Below are positions 50,224 to 59,202 of a stretch of 64,000 nucleotides of DNA, piece after piece. The stretch is from Phycisphaerales bacterium UBA7800 (lineage in GTDB: Bacteria > Planctomycetota > Phycisphaerae > Phycisphaerales > Phycisphaeraceae), in contig DLCK01000082.1 in assembly GCA_002480565.1 (NCBI GenBank), forward strand, positions 44,787 to 108,786, given 5' to 3'. The notes beneath the pieces were generated by a model. It worked only from the letters and a program-made list of their open reading frames with translations, was not told the DNA's origin and searched no databases. The position numbers were made by a program, and so were the translations under genes. How positions within the stretch are numbered: the stretch's first letter is position 1; every line of letters starts with the position of its first letter.

Positions 50224-51954
50224 ATGCATCACATGCTCACATCCCTTGCAGCAGCCACCGGGGGCGACTGGTCAAGTCTGATCGGCATCCTGCTTCTCTT
50301 AACCATGGCGCTGGTCCTGGGCACCATTGCTGAACACCTCAAGCAAAACGCCATCCTCGGATACCTCGTTGCCGGCACGCTCGTGGGGCCCAATGTCCTT
50401 GGACTCATCGCATCACGCAACCAGGTGGAAGTGATTGCGGAGATCGGTGTCGCCCTGCTGCTCTTTACGGTCGGTCTTGAAATCTCCATCAAGCGATTGT
50501 TCCGCATGGGTCCGATCGCCTTTCTCGGCGGACTGCTGCAAGTCACCATCACGATGGGCGCGGTCTTCGTTTTATCCATGGGCTTGGGACTGGACATTAA
50601 AGCTGCCGTCTGTCTTGGGGCGATGCTGGCATTATCCAGTACGGCATGTGTGATTCGACTGCTGGTGGATGATGCAGCAATTGACGCGGTGTACGGGCGA
50701 AACACGCTGGGCATTTTATTGATGCAGGACATCGCGGTCATGCCGTTGGTTTTGACGGTGACGATTCTTTCAGGCAGTGGCGATGGCGGTGACAGCAATG
50801 CGTTTTGGATGCTCTCACAGAGTCTGCTTTACGGCGCGTTGATGGTGGGCGGGTTCTGGGTTTTGATGAACCATGTCGTCCCGCATTTATTGAACATTCG
50901 ACTCTGGGCCAAGAACCGTGAACTTCCGATTCTCATGGCTGTGGTGTTGGCCGTGGGCAGTGCGGTCATTGCTCACAAGCTCGGACTCTCAGCTGCAATG
51001 GGTGCGTTCATCGCGGGTATCCTCTTGGCCGAATCCCCCTTTGCCACGCAAGTCCGCGCGGATGTCGGCGCGCTGCGTACGGTATTGGTCACATTATTCT
51101 TTGCATCCATTGGCATGCTTGCCGAGCCGGTTTGGGCTGCTCAAAACGCCCTGCTGGTCCTGGGCACCGCAGCGGGTATTCTCCTGCTTAAACCCATGAT
51201 TATCTGGGGCATTGCCAGGCGATTTGGTTTTACACATGGCCAATCTCTTGCCACCGGTTTATGCCTTGCCCAGGTCGGCGAGTTCTCATTTGTCTTAGCC
51301 GAAGTCGCACGCGGGACTGCCATCAGTGAAGACATTTTCCGACTGGTGGTGGCTTCGACAATTGTCACGCTCTTTGCCACGCCGTTTCTTGTCCGGCTTG
51401 CACCACGCATTGGAAATCAATTTCAATCGCTCGTTGATCGCAAGCCCAAACCGCAAACCAAGTCTGGCGAGGAACCTTCTGATTCAGACAGTCCCGATGA
51501 AGAAGCTCTTAAACCTGAAGTGGAAAACGCCAACCGCATTTTGATCATCGGTTTTGGTCCCGCCGGCCAATGTGTCGCTCAAACGCTCATTGGCAAGCAT
51601 CGCGATCACATCCTGATCATTGACCAGAACCAGCGCAATGCCGCCATCGCAAGTCGACTTGGATTAGCCGTTCAGGTTGGCAGTTGTACTTCCACCGAAA
51701 CATTGGAACACGCGCACATCGAACATGCATCCGTGGTGGTAATTACCATCCCTGACCCACACACCGTGCGCCAGACGATACATGCCTGCCGATCACTTAA
51801 TCCTGCTGCAAAATTAATTGTACGGTCACGGTATCACGTCTATAAATGGGAATTAATGCTCACCGGTGCGACGGAAGTGATTGACGAAGAGGAACAGGTC
51901 GGACACCGTTTGGCGGTTGCTGCAAGGCGACAGCTTGAACCGGACGTGCATTAA
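50224..51954 (+). CDS. CPA2 cation:proton antiporter with TrkA-N domain
   Basis: A 576-residue protein of the KefB/RosB type, exchanging K+ or Na+ for protons. About 12 membrane spans fill residues 15-390, with LVAGTLVGPNVLG and the unusually Gly/Ala-rich span ALSSTACVIRLL. An acidic, charged linker (GEEPSDSDSPDEEALKPE) follows, then a C-terminal Rossmann TrkA-N domain starting RILIIGFGPAGQCVAQTLIGKH, which senses nucleotides. The ATG follows GAAAGGCG. It is a single gene, convergent with the MscS channel on the opposite strand, with 27 bases between stop codons. Cation preference is not readable. Confidence 0.92.
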   Translation: MHHMLTSLAAATGGDWSSLIGILLLLTMALVLGTIAEHLKQNAILGYLVAGTLVGPNVLGLIASRNQVEVIAEIGVALLLFTVGLEISIKRLFRMGPIAFLGGLLQVTITMGAVFVLSMGLGLDIKAAVCLGAMLALSSTACVIRLLVDDAAIDAVYGRNTLGILLMQDIAVMPLVLTVTILSGSGDGGDSNAFWMLSQSLLYGALMVGGFWVLMNHVVPHLLNIRLWAKNRELPILMAVVLAVGSAVIAHKLGLSAAMGAFIAGILLAESPFATQVRADVGALRTVLVTLFFASIGMLAEPVWAAQNALLVLGTAAGILLLKPMIIWGIARRFGFTHGQSLATGLCLAQVGEFSFVLAEVARGTAISEDIFRLVVASTIVTLFATPFLVRLAPRIGNQFQSLVDRKPKPQTKSGEEPSDSDSPDEEALKPEVENANRILIIGFGPAGQCVAQTLIGKHRDHILIIDQNQRNAAIASRLGLAVQVGSCTSTETLEHAHIEHASVVVITIPDPHTVRQTIHACRSLNPAAKLIVRSRYHVYKWELMLTGATEVIDEEEQVGHRLAVAARRQLEPDVH

Positions 51955-51981
51955 AGCCTCATTGTCTTGCCATCAACCTGC

Positions 51982-53469
51982 TTAGTTTTCGCGGAACATC
52001 ACGTGGAACATACGGCGCATCTTGCCCGCAATCTGACGCCCCAGTTCGTGAATGCGTGACGCGTTGGCATCAGGCGATTGAGCGACCGACGGGTCCGTCA
52101 ACGCAAGACGGCGAATGGCAACCGCTTCACTGAGTGCATCAACAATGGCTGGGCGACTTTCAAAGACCTGTTGCATGCATGCCTGATCCAACACAAAAAC
52201 CACACCGTCGGTCAACGCGCGAATCGAAGCAGACCGCGGTTCGCCAGTTAACAATGACATCTCGCCAAAGAAATCACCAGGCTGGAGTTGGCCGACTTTA
52301 CGGGTTGGCTTTTTGCTGTCATCGAACAATAGCACTTCAAGCAGACCTTCGAGCACAATGTACATTTCGTGATCCACGTCACCTTGCTTGATAATCATGT
52401 CCGACTGCTTGAAGCTTTGTTGCTTCATGCTGTGTGCAACATTGTTTTTCTCATCATCAGTCAGACAGTCAAACAATCCGACCCGGTCGAGAATGCGTCG
52501 TCGGCCGGCATCCTTGGTCAGATCAATATGCCGCTCAGGTAGCGGTTCAAAATACAGTTCCTGACGGGCGTAGGTCAGATCAATCCCTGCCTGTTCAAGA
52601 TGTGCAATGCAACTGGATAACACGCGATCGGTCGCAATCGCTGGCGAGATCGGTGCCCAGGCATGAATCCAAAAACGGATTTCATATTCAATCCCCACGC
52701 CATCACCTTTGGTGACCAAAATCATCGGCGGCGGATCCGACAACATGTTGTCTTTATTCAAAACCGCCAAGGTTCCAGCAAGTAGTATCCGACGGGCGCG
52801 TTCGACGGGAATCGCCGTATCCAAAGAAAGATGTGTCGAAAAACGTGCAGGCAAAGTCGGCGTGCTGTAATTCATCACCACCGTGGCAGCCAAGGCACTA
52901 TTGGGGACCACCAACAGCTTGTTCTCTTCAGTGAGAATTCGCGTCGTCCGCCAACTCACTTCCATGACCTTGCCAACCACTTCTTCACTGCTGTGTCCGA
53001 CATGTGCTTTAATCAAATCACCAATGCGGTACGGTTGATCCATATGGACAGCTATGCCGGTGAAGATGTCGAGTATGACATTCTGCAAGGCAAAGCCAAG
53101 AACCAGACCAGACAGTGATGACAATGCCAACAGGCCGGTGAGTGACTGTTGAAACACAATCGTGACGATCAATACAATCGCCAACGTATGAATCACCAGC
53201 CAACTCAGGTCACGCAGAATCCGCGGGGTCGGCCCACCAAAGCGTTTACGTGCCCAATTATCCCAGGCGATGATCGTGACCAATCGCTGAAGAATCGTTG
53301 CGATGCACAGACCAATACAGATCGGCAAGGCATAGAACACCACCTCGGACATCCACGGCAGAAACTCTCCTGCTCGGTTGGAGATCGATTCAATGTTGAT
53401 CTGCAAAACAATCAAAACACCCAATAGCAATACCGGGAGTAACAGGCTATTAAATATCCGAAAGATCAT
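51982..53469 (-). CDS. MscS-type mechanosensitive channel with cyclic-nucleotide-binding domain
   Basis: A 495-residue membrane protein. Four N-terminal spans (FNSLLLPVLLLGVLIVLQIN, then others to about 135) end in the MscS pore helix SSLSGLVLGFALQNVILDIFTG. The MscS beta domain and cytoplasmic cage follow to about 320. The C-terminal ~150 residues form a cyclic-nucleotide-binding domain with the phosphate cassette PGDFFGEMSLLTGEPRSASI. This is the bCNG/MscS-fusion class, in which cAMP or cGMP may gate an osmotic channel. It is convergent with the antiporter gene. Which nucleotide binds is not clear. A sensor of osmotic and nucleotide signals is inferred. Confidence 0.9.
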   Translation of the reverse strand: MIFRIFNSLLLPVLLLGVLIVLQINIESISNRAGEFLPWMSEVVFYALPICIGLCIATILQRLVTIIAWDNWARKRFGGPTPRILRDLSWLVIHTLAIVLIVTIVFQQSLTGLLALSSLSGLVLGFALQNVILDIFTGIAVHMDQPYRIGDLIKAHVGHSSEEVVGKVMEVSWRTTRILTEENKLLVVPNSALAATVVMNYSTPTLPARFSTHLSLDTAIPVERARRILLAGTLAVLNKDNMLSDPPPMILVTKGDGVGIEYEIRFWIHAWAPISPAIATDRVLSSCIAHLEQAGIDLTYARQELYFEPLPERHIDLTKDAGRRRILDRVGLFDCLTDDEKNNVAHSMKQQSFKQSDMIIKQGDVDHEMYIVLEGLLEVLLFDDSKKPTRKVGQLQPGDFFGEMSLLTGEPRSASIRALTDGVVFVLDQACMQQVFESRPAIVDALSEAVAIRRLALTDPSVAQSPDANASRIHELGRQIAGKMRRMFHVMFREN

Positions 53470-53602
53470 GCAGGCGAGTTTCCAAAAAGGTCATGAGGTA
53501 CCGAACCGGACAATGACATTATGCCAAAAAACACAACACTGCACAGCAGCAAAGCGTATCATGAACAAATTCAAAATATCCATAGGTTAATTGAGCACCT
53601 TG

Positions 53603-54898
53603 ATGCACATCTTCATCACCACCATCGGAACACGCGGCGATGTGGAACCCTACGTCGCCCTGGGCCAACGCCTGATCACTTCAGGTCACCGTGTCACCTT
53701 GTGCAGTTGCGAAAAATTTCGAGACTTCATCACCGAACAAGGTCTGGAATATGGCTATTTGAACAACAGCTTCATGGAGTTGATGCAAACGGATATCGCT
53801 CATGACCTCATGGAGAAAAACAGCAACATCTTTGAGTTCATCAAGTCATTTCTGCGTTTATACAAACGAGTTGACCCCATGCAATGGGAAGCGATCCGTG
53901 ACATCACCCGCGCAGCAGAGTTGGCTCAACCGGATTTGATTTTGTATCACCCCAAAGCTTTCATCGGCGCCCATGTCGCTCAAAAGCTTGGCATCCCCAA
54001 AGCCCTCACGTTTCTGATGCCGATGATGATTCCAACAGGTGACCGCCCGGACATGGGGTTCCCCAAACTGCCTTTGGGGCGCGGGTATAACCGCATGACC
54101 AGTTGGCTGATGCTCAAGATCATGAACATGACCTGTCGCAAATATGTCAAGGGCTGGCGAAAGGAACATGGACTTGATCCCAAACCTCGCGGGATGAATT
54201 TCCTGCATGATCACCAAGGCAAACCCATCACGTATCTGCATGGCTACAGTTCACTGGTCTGCAAACGCCCTGCGGATTGGCCAGAGCATGTGCATGTCAC
54301 CGGATACTGGCCGATGGAATATGATCGCAATTGGATGCCACCCGATGAACTGACTGCGTTTTTAGAAGCAGGTGATCCGCCGGTGTATGTCGGGTTTGGC
54401 TCCATGTCAGGTCGCAACCCGCAACGCCTGACGCGTATCGTCATCGACGCCATCAAGCAGGCAGGTGTCCGGGCGATTCTGGCAACGGGTTGGGGTGGCC
54501 TGCAGACTGAAGACTTGCCGGATACGATTTTCAAAATCGACCAGGTGCCCCATGGCTGGTTATTCCCAAGATGTGATGCGGTCATACATCATGGCGGTGC
54601 CGGGACCACAGCAGCAGGACTGCGAGCCGGCAAGCCGACAGTGATTTGCCCATTCGCATTTGACCAACCCTTCTGGGGCAAACAGGTCTTTGAACTGGGA
54701 GTCGGCAGTAAGCCCCTGCCTCAGCGGAAACTCACTGCAACCAAGCTGGCTGCCGCCATTCGAAAAGTCACCGGCGATCCAAGCATACAACGCAAAGCCC
54801 AATCACTCGGTGAACAACTCCGTGAAGAAGACGGCATCGGCAATGCCATCGCTGTGATTGAAAAGTTGGTAGCTGAACAAAGCCACTCTGATCGCTAG
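53603..54898 (+). CDS. GT1-type glycosyltransferase, sterol/lipid glucosyltransferase-like
   Basis: A 431-residue enzyme from ATG 53603; TTG 53591 is an alternative start. The N-terminal Rossmann domain has IFITTIGTRGDVEPYVALGQRL, the donor-independent half of GT28/GT1 proteins. The C-terminal donor domain has VIHHGGAGTTAAGLRAGKPT and CPFAFDQPFWGKQV, the family's nucleotide-sugar motif. Residues resemble those of sterol 3-beta-glucosyltransferases (UGT51 type) and other lipid or natural-product glycosyltransferases. Planctomycetes make sterols or hopanoids in some lineages, so a lipid acceptor is possible but inferred. It is a single gene with no pathway partner nearby. Confidence 0.88.
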   Translation: MHIFITTIGTRGDVEPYVALGQRLITSGHRVTLCSCEKFRDFITEQGLEYGYLNNSFMELMQTDIAHDLMEKNSNIFEFIKSFLRLYKRVDPMQWEAIRDITRAAELAQPDLILYHPKAFIGAHVAQKLGIPKALTFLMPMMIPTGDRPDMGFPKLPLGRGYNRMTSWLMLKIMNMTCRKYVKGWRKEHGLDPKPRGMNFLHDHQGKPITYLHGYSSLVCKRPADWPEHVHVTGYWPMEYDRNWMPPDELTAFLEAGDPPVYVGFGSMSGRNPQRLTRIVIDAIKQAGVRAILATGWGGLQTEDLPDTIFKIDQVPHGWLFPRCDAVIHHGGAGTTAAGLRAGKPTVICPFAFDQPFWGKQVFELGVGSKPLPQRKLTATKLAAAIRKVTGDPSIQRKAQSLGEQLREEDGIGNAIAVIEKLVAEQSHSDR

Positions 54899-55042
54899 AG
54901 CGTTAAACACTCAAGTAAAGCGTGTATTGAAGACGCGCAAGCTATCAGCTCGCGGCTGTTGATCGCGTTATTCAATAGCTGCAGCCAGACTTGCCTGCGC
55001 GACAACACGACAATTGAAAGCTATATGCTCTAGCCATAAAAA

Positions 55043-55073
55043 AACACGGGACGCCTTGGAGACATCCCGTGTT
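55043..55073 (-). terminator. Terminator after the MalK-like ATPase gene
   Basis: AACACGGGA (55043-55051) and TCCCGTGTT (55065-55073): nine perfect pairs with an A-run at lower coordinates, which reads as a T-run on the - strand transcript. Confidence 0.88.
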
Positions 55074-55103
55074 GATTTGGTTTTTTATTGTCTGCTGCTG
55101 GGA

Positions 55104-56249
55104 TCAACCGACTGTTGCGGCGGCGATCTGTTCCTGGGGCAGGCTGATATTCAAGCCATGTGCACCGGGTTCGAAGATGTGCAACTTGTCTGCTGCGACA
55201 TGCATCGTGGTGGTGATATCGTGATCCAGAGCTTCAGCGGGGATACGACTGACAATGCGCTTGCCCTTGGAGGTTTCCAGGTACAAGTCCATTTCCTTAC
55301 CCAGGGGTTCAACGACGCCAACCTTGGCTTCGAAGGTTTGGCTGGGGCCTTGACCGTAACCGGGCTCTTGACGCAGACGCATGGATTCAGGACGCATGCC
55401 CATCACCACTTCCTTGCCAACGGAACCCATCACGCGACCTGCCACTTCGTCGGTCAGACGCAGGGCAAGGCCTTCGCCTTCAAAGAAGACTGCATCACCG
55501 TCTTGGGTGAGTTTACCTTCAATGAAGTTCATCGGGGGCATACCCATAAAGCCAGCCACGAAACGGTTGACCGGGTAGTTGTAAATATTCATCGGGCTAT
55601 CAATCTGCTGAACCAGACCAATATCCATGACGCAAACGCGATCGCCGAGGGTCATGGCCTCTTCCTGGTCATGGGTCACGTAGATCGTGGTGGTCTTCAG
55701 GCGATAGTGCAGATGCTTAAGTTCAGCACGTGTGGTCACACGCAGCTTGGCATCAAGGTTCGACAGCGGTTCATCAAAGAGGAACGCAGAGGGCTGACGA
55801 ACGATGGCACGCCCCAGTGCAACACGCTGACGCTGACCGCCGGAGAGTGCTTTGGGTTTACGGTCGAGGAATTCGTCAAGACCAAGAATCGCTGAAGCGT
55901 CGCGGACGCGTTCGTCAATATCAGCCTTTTTAAATCCACGGAGCTTCAGACCGAATGCCATGTTTTTGTACACGGTCATGTGCGGATACAAAGCGTAGTT
56001 CTGGAACACCATGGCGATGTCGCGATCCTTGGGTGGCACGTCGTTGACAACGCGTTCGCCGATCTTGATAACACCTTCGGAGATTTCCTCCAAGCCGGCA
56101 ACCATGCGAAGTGTCGTGGACTTGCCACAACCTGAAGGGCCGACGAGAACCAGAAATTCACCGTCTTTGATGTTGATATTCACATCTTTAACAGCACGGA
56201 CATTACCGGGGTAAATCTTCCCCACAGCTTCGATTTTGACTTCGGCCAC
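55104..56249 (-). CDS. MalK/UgpC-family ABC ATPase
   Basis: A 381-residue sugar-type ABC importer ATPase. Motifs: Walker A GPSGCGKSTT, Q-loop MVFQNYALYPH, signature LSGGQRQRVALGRAI, Walker B FLFDEPLSNLDAKLR, H-loop THDQEEAM. A C-terminal TOBE/OB-fold domain starts near residue 240, as in MalK and MsmX. Membrane and binding-protein genes are not adjacent, so it may be a shared ATPase serving several importers, as in MsmX systems. It has a 206-base leader with three alternative hairpins. The glycan cluster at 38-50 kb also lacks an importer ATPase, so it may serve that; this is inference. Confidence 0.92.
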   Translation of the reverse strand: MAEVKIEAVGKIYPGNVRAVKDVNINIKDGEFLVLVGPSGCGKSTTLRMVAGLEEISEGVIKIGERVVNDVPPKDRDIAMVFQNYALYPHMTVYKNMAFGLKLRGFKKADIDERVRDASAILGLDEFLDRKPKALSGGQRQRVALGRAIVRQPSAFLFDEPLSNLDAKLRVTTRAELKHLHYRLKTTTIYVTHDQEEAMTLGDRVCVMDIGLVQQIDSPMNIYNYPVNRFVAGFMGMPPMNFIEGKLTQDGDAVFFEGEGLALRLTDEVAGRVMGSVGKEVVMGMRPESMRLRQEPGYGQGPSQTFEAKVGVVEPLGKEMDLYLETSKGKRIVSRIPAEALDHDITTTMHVAADKLHIFEPGAHGLNISLPQEQIAAATVG

Positions 56250-56336
56250 AGATAACTCCTGTTGCGTTTAATACCAAATAAAAAGACCAGGCTGGCTGGA
56301 AAGTGTAGCAAAGACATTTCCAATTGGCCAATCGCC

Positions 56337-56395
56337 AGTCAGATTTTCTGACTACAAGTGATCCATGTTCCGCCCGTGGATGAAGCGGAAATCAC
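56337..56395 (-). promoter_or_regulatory. Structured region upstream of the MalK-like gene
   Basis: Hairpin 1: AGTCAG, 5-base loop, CTGACT at 56337-56353. A larger hairpin pairs GTGAT (56358) and TTCCGC (56368) with GCGGAA (56385) and ATCAC (56391). An alternative pairing of ATCCA (56361) with TGGAT (56377) would exclude it. It lies between iscX and the ATPase gene, so it could be an end of the one or a leader of the other. Confidence 0.35.
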
Positions 56396-56455
56396 ATAAT
56401 TTCAATCAATTAATTATTATAGCACTGTTGATGAAAAATCAAGCCTAAAAGGTCA

Positions 56456-56740
56456 TTATTCCTCAGGTTTGAACGGATTCATCGGTGCGTAACCCGGCGT
56501 GTTGTCATCTTCGTCGTCGCTGCCGTGCATGTCTTGAGCTTCTTCATGCCAGGCCGCCTGAATCGCTTCAAGAATCTGCTCGTTGACGGGATGGCCATCC
56601 TCGGCTTCAAATTCCTCAAGCGACTGCACCATCTCGCGGAGTTTCGTAAACCGCACGCTCAGCGGGTCCACCTTGGGGAAGGTCTCCGCCAACGCGATGG
56701 CAATGTCTTCAGTATCAGTCCAGGAAAATGTCTCGTCCAT
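56456..56740 (-). CDS. iscX: Fe-S assembly protein IscX
   Basis: A 94-residue acidic protein from ATG 56740, with AAAGAG upstream; the frame extends to 56791 but overlaps a repeat. The core reads SWTDTEDIAIALAETFPKVD, then VRFTKLREMVQSLEEFE and NEQILEAIQAAWHEEAQD, close to the small IscX family that binds iron and cysteine desulfurase IscS. A C-terminal extra tail of about 25 residues is Asp-rich and ends with proline. It follows dnaN by 162 bases in the same direction; other isc genes are absent. The cysteine desulfurase at 83-1267 might be a partner. The tail is not part of the family. Confidence 0.88.
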   Translation of the reverse strand: MDETFSWTDTEDIAIALAETFPKVDPLSVRFTKLREMVQSLEEFEAEDGHPVNEQILEAIQAAWHEEAQDMHGSDDEDDNTPGYAPMNPFKPEE

Positions 56741-56783
56741 GGCGGGGCTCTTTTCGTGTTTCTTAAAATCATGATCCATGGAT

Positions 56784-56863
56784 TGAACCACAGAGTCACA
56801 GAGACACAGAGGAAATACTTCACTTTGAAATTGGTTTGGCTCTGTGCCTCGTGACTCTGTGGT
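56784..56863. repeat. CACAGAG-type hairpin repeat
   Basis: The left arm starts at about 56784 with GAACCACAGAGTCACAGAG and ends ACACAGAG. The right arm at 56840-56863, reverse-complemented, reads ACCACAGAGTCACGAGGCAC then AGAG, with a one-base loss against the left arm. Units are 8 bases long. It lies between dnaN and iscX. Confidence 0.8.
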
Positions 56864-56902
56864 CTATTCCCACAAAGCCCAACGGCACATCGCTTCAACC
56901 TA

Positions 56903-58006
56903 TCACTGCAAGTTCAGTGGCATGATGACATACAAAAACTCATTACCTGTTCGCAACACGCCAGGCTTGTTGGGGGCTTTGAGTTCAAGGGTCACTTCGC
57001 CGTCTTCGACCACCTTCAAGGCTTCGGAGACAAAGCCGGGGTTGAAGCCCATTTCGATGGCTTCACCATCATAATTTTCCAAAGGCACATTCACTTCCGC
57101 TTCACCCATTTCCGGGGCGCGACTTGAAAGGGTCAAGCCTTCGCTGCTAAAGCTCATGCGGACACCCTTGGACTCTTCATTGGTCAGCAGACTCGCACGA
57201 CGGACACCTGATGCAAGCACATCGGTGCGCATGGTGGCTTTGCGATCCGAATCCTTGGGGATGACATCGCGGTATGGCGGGAAGTTGCCTTCCACCAGGT
57301 TCGTCGAAAGCACTGCGGTATCCGTTGCAAAGAGCAGTTGATTTTCGGTAATCATGACCCGGACATCCTGCGCGTCATCATCAAACAGACGCAGCGCGGT
57401 GGTCAAAGCTTTGGTGGGGATGATCACACTCTTGGGACCGCCCTCGGCACCACCACGACAGGAACCCTTGGCCATGGCCAGACGGCGTCCGTCGGTTGCC
57501 ACAAGCGTGAGTTTATTGCCATCACGTTCAACCAAAACGCCGTTGATGGCGTAGCGGCTGTTTTCACGCGCAGTCGCAAAAGTCGTCTGACGGATCAGGC
57601 GATGCAATTCACCACTGTTAATCGTATAGTCCGGTTCGCCCTTTGCTTCGGGGATCGGCGGGAAGTCCCCCACCGGATAGCCAAAGATTTTAAAGTGCGA
57701 GTCGGCGCCGGTGATCTGCGCTTCCTGCTTATCCACTTCAAGGGTGATCGTCGGGTCAACCGATTCGCGGACGATCTGATTGAACTTGTCGTTGGGGATC
57801 AGGGCTTCGCCGGGTTCGACGATTTCGATCTTGTTGGTGCAGGCACGGATTGCCAACTCCATATCGGTTGCCATGACAGTAAGCGTGTCTTCAATGACGG
57901 TGAGTTTGACACACTGCAACACCGGCTTGGGGGTGCGGGAGAGAATCACGCCACCGGCTAAATTCAGCAGGTCTACCAACTCGGCTCTGTCGCAAATGAC
58001 TTTCAT
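56903..58006 (-). CDS. dnaN: DNA polymerase III sliding clamp, beta subunit
   Basis: A 367-residue clamp from ATG 58006, with ribosome site TAGGAGC; the frame to 58072 adds a poor head. Three repeated domains form the ring: domain 1 begins MKVICDRAELVDLLNLAGGVI, and later RYAINGVLVERDGNKLTLVATDGRRLA is the middle-domain signature. The clamp ends YVIMPLNL, the conserved C terminus. Length matches the family (366-370). dnaA, recF or gyrB are not beside it, so it is not in the classical origin arrangement. A candidate DnaA-like 9-mer (CTTTACACA, one mismatch) is alone upstream, so no origin is claimed. Confidence 0.96.
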   Translation of the reverse strand: MKVICDRAELVDLLNLAGGVILSRTPKPVLQCVKLTVIEDTLTVMATDMELAIRACTNKIEIVEPGEALIPNDKFNQIVRESVDPTITLEVDKQEAQITGADSHFKIFGYPVGDFPPIPEAKGEPDYTINSGELHRLIRQTTFATARENSRYAINGVLVERDGNKLTLVATDGRRLAMAKGSCRGGAEGGPKSVIIPTKALTTALRLFDDDAQDVRVMITENQLLFATDTAVLSTNLVEGNFPPYRDVIPKDSDRKATMRTDVLASGVRRASLLTNEESKGVRMSFSSEGLTLSSRAPEMGEAEVNVPLENYDGEAIEMGFNPGFVSEALKVVEDGEVTLELKAPNKPGVLRTGNEFLYVIMPLNLQ

Positions 58007-58174
58007 GGCTGCTCCTATAGTTTCTTTATAACCCCATAAAAATAACGACTTGCAATCCCCAGAGCAAGCCAAGATAGGTCCGCCGACCGGTTATTGCCGG
58101 TTTTAACGCCTGATCTTGCGTTTGAGACGATCTATCACCAATCTTTACACAAACTGTTAACAATTTAAGACCGT

Positions 58175-58678
58175 TTAGGTCTCATTGAACCAAATCATGA
58201 ATCGGAAGCAAAGCGTAAACATGCAGATCAGGCCACTGAAAATCACCCAGGACTGGACCACCGGATACTCCGCTTTTTGACTGTTGTAACCATCGGGGAA
58301 TTCATGCAGTATTCGTGCAAAGCTGTAAAAAATCATCATCAATGGAGTCGTCGCCACGTACAGGACATAGCTGATCTGCCCGCCCCATCGCATCAACCAG
58401 TCTGCTGTTGAATCGTCGTTTGACGTGAACACCAGAAAATCCAATATCACGAATACTAAAAACAGGAAATTCAGCCCCGCAAGCACACGTGCCCAAAGTG
58501 CGTGATCAGCACCTTGAGCACCACGACGATGACGCAGCGTCCTAAACCGCATGTGTTTGAAATCACGCCACTGCATGAACCAATACCATGACCGAGGAGC
58601 TGAATCATGCAAATCCACGGGATCCACATCCTCTGATTCTCCTCTCCATGGATTGATGTATTTTTTGTGATCAGACAT
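58175..58678 (-). CDS. Small membrane protein, paralogue A
   Basis: A 167-residue protein with three membrane spans (FLFLVFVILDFLVFT; LYVATTPLMMIFYSFARILHEF; SWVIFSGLICMFTLCFRFMIW). The N-terminal ~60 residues are polar. The segment MMIFYSFARILHEF matches MMTFYALARSHHEF in the next gene, and the C-terminal VQSWVIFSG aligns with TQTWVYFGG there, so the two are paralogues. The ATG follows CGGGGAT. Function unknown. It is the last gene of a three-gene block. A weak hairpin (AGACC and GGTCT at 58168-58182) overlaps its stop codon and may end the transcript. Confidence 0.75.
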   Translation of the reverse strand: MSDHKKYINPWRGESEDVDPVDLHDSAPRSWYWFMQWRDFKHMRFRTLRHRRGAQGADHALWARVLAGLNFLFLVFVILDFLVFTSNDDSTADWLMRWGGQISYVLYVATTPLMMIFYSFARILHEFPDGYNSQKAEYPVVQSWVIFSGLICMFTLCFRFMIWFNET

Positions 58679-58727
58679 TGAAATCCCCGGAACATTGCAG
58701 ATTCGGATTTATGATTGCGCCTTTACA

Positions 58728-59192
58728 TCACTTCAACCAGATGATGACTTTGACCAATACCATCAAGGCGAAGATGGAGCCGCCGAAGTAGACCCATGTT
58801 TGTGTTAAAGCACCATCAGCTTCGATGTCGTCTTCTTCGGAGTTGAGAAATTCGTGATGTGATCGTGCCAAGGCATAGAAGGTCATCATCAGAACCGCAG
58901 AGAGCATAAAGCCGATCATTGCGGTGGTGCTGAGAATTTGCCCAAGTGCGGTCGGGGTTCCGTCGGATGTTTGGGTGGGCAGGAATGTTTGCCAAAGGTA
59001 GATCGCCAGTGTCAGCAAGTTGGTAACCGCCAGAACATGGGTGATGATGCGATAGCGTTTACCACGGTCGCTGCGATGTCGTGTGTGCGCATTAGCTGCA
59101 TAGACAGTGTCTGACGACTTACCATCGGATACATCATAATTGCGATGGTCGTACAACTCGTGAAACCAATGTTTGCGATTGGGTGAGTTCAT
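58728..59192 (-). CDS. Small membrane protein, paralogue B
   Basis: A 154-residue protein from ATG 59192; the open frame to 59297 overlaps the gene upstream and is rejected. The first ~55 residues are polar and His/Tyr-rich (HWFHELYDHRNYD), then three spans follow (ITHVLAVTNLLTLAIYLWQTF; ILSTTAMIGFMLSAVLMMTFY; YFGGSIFALMVLVKVIIW). It shares spans two and three with paralogue A. It begins 11 bases after the stop of the 88-residue gene. Function unknown; tandem duplication is the likely origin of the pair. Confidence 0.75.
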   Translation of the reverse strand: MNSPNRKHWFHELYDHRNYDVSDGKSSDTVYAANAHTRHRSDRGKRYRIITHVLAVTNLLTLAIYLWQTFLPTQTSDGTPTALGQILSTTAMIGFMLSAVLMMTFYALARSHHEFLNSEEDDIEADGALTQTWVYFGGSIFALMVLVKVIIWLK

Positions 59193-59202
59193 GAACGCGA
59201 CT

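Noticed and set aside
55014..55895. 293-codon open frame on the + strand
   Set aside because: It is antisense to the MalK-like ATPase, whose motifs are complete.
58006..58174. Possible replication origin upstream of dnaN
   Set aside because: Only one DnaA-like 9-mer with a mismatch was found, and dnaA is absent.
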